Shown piece after piece: positions 26,685 through 34,326 of a stretch of 64,000 bases of DNA; positions within the stretch are counted from its first letter, which is position 1, and the number at the start of each line of letters is the position of its first letter. Origin of the DNA: Candidatus Gastranaerophilales bacterium (lineage in GTDB: Bacteria > Cyanobacteriota > Vampirovibrionia > Gastranaerophilales > Gastranaerophilaceae); NCBI GenBank assembly GCA_944324845.1, contig CALUXX010000001.1, positions 434,001 to 498,000 of the forward strand. The letters run 5' to 3'. The translations under genes and the position numbers were made by a program. A model generated the notes under the pieces. The model was not told where the DNA came from, made no database searches, and saw nothing but the letters and a program-made list of their open reading frames with translations.

Positions 26685-28577
26685 ATGTACGACAAAAATC
26701 AAAATGGAAATCAAACCATAGAAAAAAAGATTGTTATTGCCGAAAGAGATAATATTGCGGCTGTTTTAGAAAACAAAGTTGTTACTGACTTTTTTATCCA
26801 TAGAGGCGAAGTTTTATTAGGTGATGTATATCTTGCAACAGTTGATAATATACTTCCTAGTATTGATGCGGCATTCGTTAATGTCGGAACCGATAAAATG
26901 GGTTTTTTACACGCTCAAGATGTTATGGGTAAAGGTACATTAAAAGAAAAACTTTCACCAAAACAAAAACTTATTGTTCAAGTTGTGAAAGAACCAACAG
27001 GACACAAAGGTCCAAGAGTTACCACTGAAATAAGCCTTCCGGGAAGATTTCTTGTGTTAATGCCTAATGAACCGGGAGTAAGCATTAGTAAAAAAATTGA
27101 AAATTCTAAAGAAAGAGCAAGATTAAAATCAATTATAAATCTTATCAAACCTGTTGGAGTTGGAGTTATCATAAGAACAGAAGCTGAAGGGCAAACAGAA
27201 GCTGATATTCAAGAGGATTTAGAAATTCTTCTTGAAAAATGGAATAATATTATTACCTCTGCAGAAACTCTAACACCTCCAAACCTTATTTATAGAGATC
27301 AAGATTTACTTTATAGAGTAATAAGAGAAGCTTGTACTGAAGATGTAAAAGAAATTATTGTTGATACTCCGTTTGCTATGAATAGAGTTCAATCAATTTT
27401 ACAAAACTGGCATATGGCAAAAGGTACACAAGTTACTCTATATAAAGGTACAGAACCTTTACTTGTTGCGATGGATATACACAAAGAAATAAAAGCGGCA
27501 TTAAAAGTTAAGGTTAATATGCCATCAGGTGGTTATTTATTTATACAACAAACAGAAGCTCTTACTGTTATTGATGTTAATAGCGGTAAATTCATAAGTT
27601 CTGCAACGCAAGATGAAACAATATTAAAAACAAATATTGAAGCAGTACACGAAATAGCAAGACAATTAAGATTGAGAAATATTGGCGGAATGATTATTGT
27701 TGATTTTATTGATATGATTTCTCGCGCAGATAAACTTGCAATGATGGAAGAACTTGAAATAGCATTAGAACCTGATAAAGCAAAACCACAAGTTGGTCAA
27801 TTATCTGATTTAGGACTTGTGGAATTAACAAGACACCGTCAAGGACAATCTTTATCAGAAATATTTACAAAGAAATGCCCGCACTGTCAAGGAAGCGGCT
27901 ATACAATGGTAGAATTTAACTTTGCAACACCAACAGCAGAAGGTGAATATAGAGCAAAAGCAGCAAAAGTTAAACTTCCAACAGGCGCATTTAAGAAAAA
28001 TAATAATAAATTTAATAAAAACAATCAACCACAGGACAAAGAACCTGAAATTCAAGAAATTGAACAACCACAAAGAATAGCAATCGAAACAGAACCATCT
28101 GCAACAGTTGCTGAAGAAATTGTGAAAAAAGAAAATAATAAACGTAAAAACAAGAAAAATAAATTTGAAAAAACAGAACAACAAAACAAACAACAAGAGC
28201 AGCCTCAAGAAGAAATCAATACTCCTGTTATTACGGAAGTAAATGAAGAAAAACCGACAGAAGTTGTAGAACAAGTTCAAGAAGTTATTGAAAATGAACC
28301 TACAACAGCACCTGAACCAGAGGTTGTTGAACCAAAAATAAAAGGAAAAACAAGAAGAAGAAAAGCAGCTGCTAAAAAGAAAGCAGAAGAAGCTGCTGCA
28401 GCGCAATCAGAAGAACAAATTGTTCAAGAAACACCTGCAGAACAACCTGCTGAAATGACTTCAACTGAAGAAACTCCAGTTGAAGAAAAACCGAAAAAAA
28501 GATCAAGAAGACCTAATAGAGGATCTTCAAAAACAACTAAAAAATCAAAAAAATCTGAGGAAATAAGTGAAGAATAA
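26685..28577 (+). CDS. rne: Ribonuclease E/G
   Basis: A 630-residue Rne/Rng endoribonuclease. An S1 domain lies near residues 35-120. The catalytic metal ligands are D297 (VIDVNSGK) and D340 (VDFIDM), and the zinc-link is CPHC (398-401). Residues beyond about 430 are a disordered Glu/Gln/Lys-rich tail with basic patches (KTRRRKAAAKKK; KKRSRRPNRGSSK). The start at 26685 follows AAAGGAAA. Such tails scaffold degradosome partners in other bacteria. Its 3' end overlaps the next gene by 11 bp. Confidence 0.94.
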   Translation: MYDKNQNGNQTIEKKIVIAERDNIAAVLENKVVTDFFIHRGEVLLGDVYLATVDNILPSIDAAFVNVGTDKMGFLHAQDVMGKGTLKEKLSPKQKLIVQVVKEPTGHKGPRVTTEISLPGRFLVLMPNEPGVSISKKIENSKERARLKSIINLIKPVGVGVIIRTEAEGQTEADIQEDLEILLEKWNNIITSAETLTPPNLIYRDQDLLYRVIREACTEDVKEIIVDTPFAMNRVQSILQNWHMAKGTQVTLYKGTEPLLVAMDIHKEIKAALKVKVNMPSGGYLFIQQTEALTVIDVNSGKFISSATQDETILKTNIEAVHEIARQLRLRNIGGMIIVDFIDMISRADKLAMMEELEIALEPDKAKPQVGQLSDLGLVELTRHRQGQSLSEIFTKKCPHCQGSGYTMVEFNFATPTAEGEYRAKAAKVKLPTGAFKKNNNKFNKNNQPQDKEPEIQEIEQPQRIAIETEPSATVAEEIVKKENNKRKNKKNKFEKTEQQNKQQEQPQEEINTPVITEVNEEKPTEVVEQVQEVIENEPTTAPEPEVVEPKIKGKTRRRKAAAKKKAEEAAAAQSEEQIVQETPAEQPAEMTSTEETPVEEKPKKRSRRPNRGSSKTTKKSKKSEEISEE

Positions 28578-28872
28578 AAAATTTTATATAAGTTTTATTG
28601 CAATATTAGTAGTGCTTTTATGCACTACTAACTTTGCTTTTGCAAAACCTATTGCATCTGCGGCATTTAAAACAGGTATTGTAAAACTTTCACTTGCAAT
28701 GCTTGGTGTTTTTGTTTTTACAATCATTATGACAGTAGGGTTATCACTATATAATAGATTTTTTGTGCCAAACGAAATTAAAAACTACAAACTTGGGAAA
28801 CATTCACTAAGAGGACCTTCCGATAAGGATGAAGCGATTATAATGTATCTAACAAAAAATAAACTTAGATAA
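28567..28872 (+). CDS. Small exported/membrane protein, unknown
   Basis: A 101-residue protein that starts with GTG at 28567, inside the last codons of rne, after the ribosome site GAGGAA; this is translational coupling. An N-terminal signal-like helix (ISFIAILVVLLCTTNFAFA) is followed by a second hydrophobic helix (LAMLGVFVFTIIMTVGLSLY) and a basic C-terminal tail. The tail ends ...YLTKNKLR. I recognise no family. Position between RNase E and the serine dehydratase genes gives no clear clue. Confidence 0.65.
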   Translation: MKNKKFYISFIAILVVLLCTTNFAFAKPIASAAFKTGIVKLSLAMLGVFVFTIIMTVGLSLYNRFFVPNEIKNYKLGKHSLRGPSDKDEAIIMYLTKNKLR

Positions 28873-28885
28873 TTGGAGAACTAAA

Positions 28886-29110
28886 ATGAAAAAAGCTGCA
28901 GGTTTATTCGAATTATTAATGGTAATAGTAGTAATAATTGTACTATATTTTGTATTCTTTAACGGACAAACTGGGCGAAATAATCCATTTGAACAACAAA
29001 AAGAAATAAAAACAAAACAAGAATTAGTTGACACTAAACTAAAAGAAATTCAATCACAAAAAGACATAAAAGAAAGAATAGAGAAAAACTTAAATAGAGA
29101 AAATTACTAA
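28886..29110 (+). CDS. Small single-pass membrane protein, unknown
   Basis: A 74-residue protein with TTGGAGAAC as ribosome site. One N-terminal membrane helix (LLMVIVVIIVLYFVFF) is followed by a charged coiled-coil-like tail. The start KKAAGLFELLMVIVVI loosely resembles a class III (type IV pilin-like) signal, but Glu is at +3 rather than +5 of the mature part, so pilin identity is doubtful. Its stop overlaps the sdaAB ATG by one base. Confidence 0.6.
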   Translation: MKKAAGLFELLMVIVVIIVLYFVFFNGQTGRNNPFEQQKEIKTKQELVDTKLKEIQSQKDIKERIEKNLNRENY

Positions 29111-29778
29111 TGAAAAAGACAACGTTATTTGACATAATTTCACCAATAATGATTGGACCATCAAGCTCACACACAGCAGGAGCAGTAAGGTTAGGGCTTT
29201 TAGCGAAAAACATCTACAAAAACAAACCGAAGAAAATAACCTTTAAACTGTATAATTCCTATGCTCATACAGGAAAAGGTCACGGTACCGAAAAAGGCTT
29301 ACTTGCAGGTGTTCTTGGACTTAGAGTTGATGATAGAAGAATTAAAAACATATTTGAATCTGACCTTGCAAAATCTATCGAATATGAATTTCAATATGCA
29401 GATAATTTTAAACAACACCCCAACGCTGTTGAAATGACATTTGAAGGTGAAACAAATATGTTTATAGCAGGCGAATCCGTTGGCGCAGGAGAAATTGCGA
29501 TTAGAAGAATTAACGAATTTAATGTAAAGTTAACAGGAAAATACAATACAATTTTAATCGTATATAAAGACATGCCGGGTATGATATCTCAGGTATCGTC
29601 AATATTGCAATACCATAACAAGAATATTGCATCTTTAAACTGTGACAGAAATGCTAAAGGTAAAGAAGCATCAATGATAATAAGTATAGATGGTGCGATA
29701 GATAATGATATAGTAAAATTAATTCAAGAAATTCCTGAAGTATATTTTGTAAGTTATATTGAGAAATTGGAAAATTAA
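29110..29778 (+). CDS. sdaAB: L-serine dehydratase, iron-sulfur-dependent, beta subunit
   Basis: A 222-residue beta subunit of the two-gene L-serine dehydratase (serine to pyruvate and ammonia). The SSHTAGAVRLG motif near the start is conserved, and a C-terminal ACT domain is present (IVYKDMPGMISQVSSILQ, about 145-222). Length is normal for the Gram-positive-type split enzyme. Its ATG overlaps the stop of the previous gene, and the alpha subunit gene follows after 4 bp. Confidence 0.95.
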   Translation: MKKTTLFDIISPIMIGPSSSHTAGAVRLGLLAKNIYKNKPKKITFKLYNSYAHTGKGHGTEKGLLAGVLGLRVDDRRIKNIFESDLAKSIEYEFQYADNFKQHPNAVEMTFEGETNMFIAGESVGAGEIAIRRINEFNVKLTGKYNTILIVYKDMPGMISQVSSILQYHNKNIASLNCDRNAKGKEASMIISIDGAIDNDIVKLIQEIPEVYFVSYIEKLEN

Positions 29779-29782
29779 AATT

Positions 29783-30658
29783 ATGGGAAAAATAAACACA
29801 TTTGAACAGTTATTTGAAGAATGTATTTCAAAAAACAAACAAATATATGAAATAGCACAAGAAAATATGGCTCAAGAAGGTGAAATTACAGTCGAAGAGG
29901 TTCGAGTATTCACAAATAAGAGTTTATTTGCAATGAAAGAAGCTATACAAAGCGGTATGGCAAGTAAAGAACTTTCAATGAGCGAAATGTGCGGTCAAGA
30001 TTGTTGGCGATTACAAACCAGATACAAAAAAGAACGAGCAATATTTGGAAATACATTTGAAAAGATTATTGAATATGCACTTGCAACAAGTGAAGAAAAT
30101 ATCAGGATGGGAAAAATTGTGGCCTGCCCGACAGCCGGCTCATGTGGAATAGTACCCGCAGCACTTGTTGCCGTTAGTGAAGACTATAACCACTCTGAAA
30201 GAGAACAAATCAATGCACTAATTACCGCAGGAGAAATTGGCAGAATTATAGCTGCAAAAGTTGCCCTAGCAGGTGCTGTTGCAGGATGTCAAGCAGAATG
30301 TGGTGTGGCTTCTGCAATGAGTGCTGCTGCCATATGTCAACTTCGTGGTGGAAATGTATCACAAGTATTAAATGCTGCAGCTCTTGCACTTAAAAATATT
30401 CTGGGGTTAACCTGTGATCCTGTCGCAGGACTTGTTGAAGTTCCTTGTGTAAAACGTAATCCGTTTCTAGCGGTTCATTCTATTACTGCAGCTGAACTTG
30501 CTCTGGCTGATATTAAATCAAAAATACCTTTTGATGAAGTTGTTGACGCGATGGAACAAACCGGTGCTCTTATGTCGCCAACACTTAAAGAAAGTTCTCA
30601 AGCAGGACTTGCGACAACCAAAACAGCACTTGAAGTTCAAAAGAAAGTTTTTGGTTAG
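29783..30658 (+). CDS. sdaAA: L-serine dehydratase, iron-sulfur-dependent, alpha subunit
   Basis: A 291-residue alpha (catalytic, Fe-S) subunit. Conserved cysteine motifs: CPTAGSCGIVPA, CQAECGVASAM and LTCDPVAGLVEVPCVKRN. The start is taken at ATG 29783 (MGKINTFEQL), which matches the family N-terminus; a TTG eight codons earlier would overlap sdaAB. It forms the heterodimer with SdaAB and is the last gene of the run starting with the radical SAM fusion. No clear terminator before the convergent MCE gene. Confidence 0.95.
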   Translation: MGKINTFEQLFEECISKNKQIYEIAQENMAQEGEITVEEVRVFTNKSLFAMKEAIQSGMASKELSMSEMCGQDCWRLQTRYKKERAIFGNTFEKIIEYALATSEENIRMGKIVACPTAGSCGIVPAALVAVSEDYNHSEREQINALITAGEIGRIIAAKVALAGAVAGCQAECGVASAMSAAAICQLRGGNVSQVLNAAALALKNILGLTCDPVAGLVEVPCVKRNPFLAVHSITAAELALADIKSKIPFDEVVDAMEQTGALMSPTLKESSQAGLATTKTALEVQKKVFG

Positions 30659-30669
30659 AATGATTTTCT

Positions 30670-31602
30670 CTATTTAAGAGGTTGTTTAAAAAGCATTCTT
30701 GCCCCGCCAAAACGTTTTCCCAATGTTTGGGTTATAGCTTCTATAATTATGTATAATTTGCATAATACTGTTTTTGCTGATTCAACCAGCGAATCTGTTT
30801 TACTAATCAAATTATCAAGTGCTGATGATGAATTAATAAATGAACCCGATATTTGATACAAATTCGCTGAAGATTTTGCTAAATTATCAGTAATTGTTTC
30901 AATATTACTACTGCTATTTCTAAGCATTTCAGATGTTAGTTCTTTATCCATCCTACTTGTTAGGCTTTCTAAATTACTGGATGTTAAACTCAAAGTATAT
31001 GTTGTATCTTTTAAATTGGTAGTTATCTGATAAATATTTAACCTATTTTCATTCAACACTTCAGTAAGTAAATTAACCATTTTCGTAAGGGAATCTGATG
31101 TATTCTTCGCTGAACTCAAAAGATCTTCCCCTTTTTCTGAAAGATTATTTATATGAACTTGATTTATTTGAGAAAGCTCTTTAGGTGAATACGCTAACTT
31201 GCCATGAATAACATCCCCTGATTTAATGTACCTTAACTGTGGTGAACGAGGATAAATAATCTCAACGTATTTTGTTTCTCTATCATAATCTTTTATCTCA
31301 ACAGAGATATTTTTAGGAAGATGTAATCCTCTTTGATTTAAGGTTATATACAAATAAGTCTTTTTAAAATCATTAGATATTTTCAGCTTACTTGTAGAAC
31401 CCAACTTATAGCCTTTGTAATATACATTCATTTTAGAAGGAATAGGATCAATATGCTTGAACTCAGCCTTTATATAAGTGTGACTGAGCCTTTGATAAAT
31501 AATGAACAAACTCCATATTATAATTAAAAAAGCAAATAGACCAATTATAGTATTTTTCATATTAAAAATACTAATAAAAAAGCAAATTAAAAGAATTAGC
31601 AA
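30670..31602 (-). CDS. MlaD-family (MCE domain) lipid transport protein
   Basis: A 310-residue protein with one N-terminal membrane helix (about residues 15-35), an MCE/MlaD domain (about 38-115: VYYKGYKLGSTSKLKIS, YVEIIYPRSPQLRYIKSGD) and a long helical C-terminal part. Such proteins form hexameric rings that shuttle phospholipids between inner and outer membranes, so an outer membrane is implied. It starts with TTG 6 bp after the folP stop; GGAG, overlapping the folP end, is its likely ribosome site. MlaE and MlaF partners are not in the window. Confidence 0.82.
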   Translation of the reverse strand: MLILLICFFISIFNMKNTIIGLFAFLIIIWSLFIIYQRLSHTYIKAEFKHIDPIPSKMNVYYKGYKLGSTSKLKISNDFKKTYLYITLNQRGLHLPKNISVEIKDYDRETKYVEIIYPRSPQLRYIKSGDVIHGKLAYSPKELSQINQVHINNLSEKGEDLLSSAKNTSDSLTKMVNLLTEVLNENRLNIYQITTNLKDTTYTLSLTSSNLESLTSRMDKELTSEMLRNSSSNIETITDNLAKSSANLYQISGSFINSSSALDNLISKTDSLVESAKTVLCKLYIIIEAITQTLGKRFGGARMLFKQPLK

Positions 31603-31608
31603 CCTGAA

Positions 31609-32751
31609 TTACTCCATAATACTTATAAGTTTTCTATGCAATGCGGGGTTGTGAACTCTTAAATAATCTATTCCCTGATTTATTAAAATACTATCCAATG
31701 CAAGGGTATAAATATCTTTTTCATCATTGGAAGCCTCAGGACATTCAAGTAAACTTTTTCTTGATAAACCTATCATAACAGGACACCCAATAGACTTTAA
31801 TTCAAACCATCTTTGGAGAATTTCAAGGTTATGTGACTTTAATTTCCCAAAACATATACCTGGATCTACTATTATATTTTCCTTTGATATTCCTTTAGAT
31901 ACAGCATAATTAACTCTACTTGATAAGAATAAAAAGATTTCATCCATTAAATTGTAATAACAAGGTGAATTTTGCATTTCATCAGGATTACCCAAACTGT
32001 GTTGAATAATAATCTTCACATCAGGATAATTTGATAAAACATCAACCATTTCAGAATCATAAGTTAACCCCGAAACATCATTTATTATAGATGCTCCTAA
32101 TTCTATACACTCTTTTGCAACAACAGAACTTCTTGTATCTATACTAATTGGAACACTTATACCATTATCATTTATATACTCTAGTACAGGAACCAATTTT
32201 TCTAACTGTTCATCAGCGCAAACTCCTTTAGAATATGGTTTTGTAGATTCTGCTCCAATATCAATTATATCAGCCCCGTCCTCTATAAGTTTATTTAAAT
32301 GTTCAATAGAATCTTCAAAATTATAAAATTTACCACCATCAGAAAAAGAATCTTTTGTAATATTTAATATTCCGACAAGTTTTGTTTTTGTATTTGAATT
32401 TTTAATATTACACTGCTCAAGTAATTTCTGTCCTAAAATCTTCAAACCAAAAGGCTGAAATTGCAATTTATCTGCAATTTTTTTTATTTGAGAATAGCTA
32501 CCACCTAAAATACAAGAAGAATTTTCAATTTTTCCTGTTATAACTTCTTTGTGAGTAGCACAATCAGCCCCAACAGACAAAGCTGTTTGTTTTAATATAT
32601 TTGCTTGAGCAACAGATAAATTGAAAATTTTTAAATTCTTATATAAAAACTTCCCCACAGCCTTTGATGCATATGAACTATCAAAACCAACTGCAAGTAT
32701 TTCATCTGTTATATTACTTGTTTTAACTTCTTTAATAAAAAAATCGTGCAT
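31609..32751 (-). CDS. folP: Dihydropteroate synthase with N-terminal extension
   Basis: A 380-residue DHPS. The catalytic TIM barrel starts near residue 120 (VGILNITKDSFSDGG) and has GADIIDIGAESTKP, ISIDTRSS, INDVSGL, DPGICFGK and MIGLSRKS, all DHPS signatures. An extra ~115-residue N-terminal domain (AVGFDSSYASKAVGKFLY, CILGGSYSQIKKIA) makes it longer than the ~280-residue standard; similar long forms occur in some epsilonproteobacteria. It condenses pABA with the pterin diphosphate in folate synthesis. The start codon lies inside a terminator hairpin. Confidence 0.92.
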   Translation of the reverse strand: MHDFFIKEVKTSNITDEILAVGFDSSYASKAVGKFLYKNLKIFNLSVAQANILKQTALSVGADCATHKEVITGKIENSSCILGGSYSQIKKIADKLQFQPFGLKILGQKLLEQCNIKNSNTKTKLVGILNITKDSFSDGGKFYNFEDSIEHLNKLIEDGADIIDIGAESTKPYSKGVCADEQLEKLVPVLEYINDNGISVPISIDTRSSVVAKECIELGASIINDVSGLTYDSEMVDVLSNYPDVKIIIQHSLGNPDEMQNSPCYYNLMDEIFLFLSSRVNYAVSKGISKENIIVDPGICFGKLKSHNLEILQRWFELKSIGCPVMIGLSRKSLLECPEASNDEKDIYTLALDSILINQGIDYLRVHNPALHRKLISIME

Positions 32752-32769
32752 AAACTAAGTTTAGCACGA
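32737..32769 (-). terminator. Terminator hairpin overlapping the folP start codon
   Basis: On the minus strand TCGTGC (32764-32769) pairs with GCACGA (32744-32749), extended by an inner TAAAC/GTTTA arm with one bulged base, then seven T (32737-32743). It ends the upstream gene pair. The folP ATG (32749-32751) is in the descending arm. Confidence 0.8.
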
Positions 32770-32798
32770 CTTTTCTTTTTTCTCAAATATATGAAAAC

Positions 32799-33281
32799 CT
32801 ACATGTTTTTAAAATCTTCAACAGCAATTTTGCCGTTTTCAAAGGCTTTATTTACACCTGTAACTAAAACAAAGAATGCTAAAGCTCCACCAAATAAGAA
32901 AGATGCTTTCTTTGCAATCGGGCTTTTTACAATAGCACCGATGATTTTTGTGTCTTTAAATTTATTTAAGTGTTCCATTATACTTGCTGAGTACATTTTA
33001 ATATTTTGTTTGAAAGATGCCCATAAACCTTTTGCTACTTCTTGAGATTTATTTACACCTTTAATCCCACTTGCAACTTGTCCGGAAAGTTCACCAAAGA
33101 ATTGTTCACCGGCTTGTGCTTTTAAACCTTTTCTGCCAGCATATTTTGTTGCTGCTGCAGTAACACCTGCGGCACCACCAATACCTGTTGCAACTTGTTC
33201 TTGAGTTTGTTTACGTTGTTCTTGTGCAACTTGAGCTTGTGCAGATGTAAAGTTGATTTGCGGAGATACTGATGTCATCAT
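32799..33281 (-). CDS. Unrecognised protein with N-terminal INFTS motif
   Basis: A 160-residue protein. Residues 9-13 (INFTS) match the F-centred motif of four other unknown proteins here. An Ala/Gly-rich stretch (GIGGAAGVTAAATKYAG) follows, then a hydrophobic helix near residues 128-145 (FLFGGALAFFVLVTGV). No classic signal peptide. Its ATG overlaps the stop of the upstream gene (TAATG), so the two are translated together. I recognise no family. Confidence 0.6.
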   Translation of the reverse strand: MMTSVSPQINFTSAQAQVAQEQRKQTQEQVATGIGGAAGVTAAATKYAGRKGLKAQAGEQFFGELSGQVASGIKGVNKSQEVAKGLWASFKQNIKMYSASIMEHLNKFKDTKIIGAIVKSPIAKKASFLFGGALAFFVLVTGVNKAFENGKIAVEDFKNM

Positions 33282-34063
33282 TATTCTACCTCCTCATCTA
33301 AATCTTCTTTTATATCATCTGATTCAATATTATCTGCTTGTTTTTCATTCAAAACATCAACATTAGCTTTTTCAGGATGCATAACTTCGTTATACCCGCA
33401 AGCTGCACCTGCACCAACACCTAATGTTGTTGATGTTGCTTTGGCTACTTTATCGTATGCAGCTTCAAATGATGTATTTTTAACGCTTGCTGCAAATTTC
33501 TTTAACGGGTTAACTACCCAACCTGCAACTGTTTCAAGACCTTTATAAATAGCACCAAAAGCTTTCAATGCAATTTTTCCATATTTGTTATTATCCATTT
33601 TTTCGATAATTTCAGCTGCATTCTTTTGGAATTTTGCATATGTAGGTGTCGCTTTAACATATTTAACAGTTGCTTGTGCATATTGTGCAATTTTTTCACC
33701 TGCAGCAACAATTCCTTTACCTAAAGGTCTTAATACGTCTTTAATACCTTTTCCAACATTACTGTTTACACCACCTACAACTGAAGTTTTTACGAATTTT
33801 GCACCTTTGGAAGCACCCCAAGCAACAGCCCAACCTTCAAATAATATCTCAGAAATTACCTTGAACACTCTTGCGATATTTTTTAACGGTTTAACTGTGT
33901 TTTCATCATTAAGAATGCTTTCAAATTCATTTTTTTGACCTTCGTAATAATCTCTCTTTGACTTGTACGAATTATCATCAATAGAATTTGATGACAATTC
34001 ACCTTTAAATACAGGTGCTTTACGTATTGTTTGATTTGTAATACTTGGTTGAACTGATAACAT
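33281..34063 (-). CDS. Unrecognised protein with N-terminal VFKG motif
   Basis: A 260-residue protein with PVFKG at residues 17-21, the F-centred motif. The middle contains helical, Lys- and Ala-rich segments with short hydrophobic stretches (FEGWAVAWGASKGAKF-like, LGVGAGAACGYNEV) and an acidic tail (DIKEDLDEEVE). GAGG lies upstream of the start. It is coupled to the 32799 gene by a one-base stop/start overlap. No family recognised. The pair looks like a unit specific to this lineage. Confidence 0.6.
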   Translation of the reverse strand: MLSVQPSITNQTIRKAPVFKGELSSNSIDDNSYKSKRDYYEGQKNEFESILNDENTVKPLKNIARVFKVISEILFEGWAVAWGASKGAKFVKTSVVGGVNSNVGKGIKDVLRPLGKGIVAAGEKIAQYAQATVKYVKATPTYAKFQKNAAEIIEKMDNNKYGKIALKAFGAIYKGLETVAGWVVNPLKKFAASVKNTSFEAAYDKVAKATSTTLGVGAGAACGYNEVMHPEKANVDVLNEKQADNIESDDIKEDLDEEVE

Positions 34064-34256
34064 TTAGATGCCTCACTACTTTCTAATAATTTCCTTCATT
34101 TTAAATCACCTAAAAATATTTTTTTGCTATATCTAAAAGACTCCATTAACAAAACGTTACATTAACTTACATATTATTTCACATATACTCCAATAAGTAA
34201 AGAGTTTTACAAAAATTATAAAAAAATATTAATACAATAAGTTTGTATTTTTGAGT

Positions 34257-34308
34257 TATAATAAAAACAAAATGGAAGTGTATGACTTAAAGGCGTTAGG
34301 TAGAACGC
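34257..34308 (+). promoter_or_regulatory. pnp -10 box and leader hairpin
   Basis: TATAAT (34257-34262) without a clear -35, then a leader hairpin GCGTT (34293-34297) / AACGC (34304-34308) just before the ribosome site AAAGAAAAGG. In E. coli pnp mRNA is autoregulated through a leader stem; this short stem could play a similar part, unproven. The rest of the 34064-34326 gap shows nothing definite. Confidence 0.4.
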
Positions 34309-34326
34309 AGAAAGAAAAGGTAATTT

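Noticed and set aside
27855..28406. Minus-strand Phe/Cys-rich 183-residue frame
   Set aside because: Antisense shadow of the Lys/Glu/Gln-rich RNase E tail (AAA/GAA codons read as TTT/TTC).
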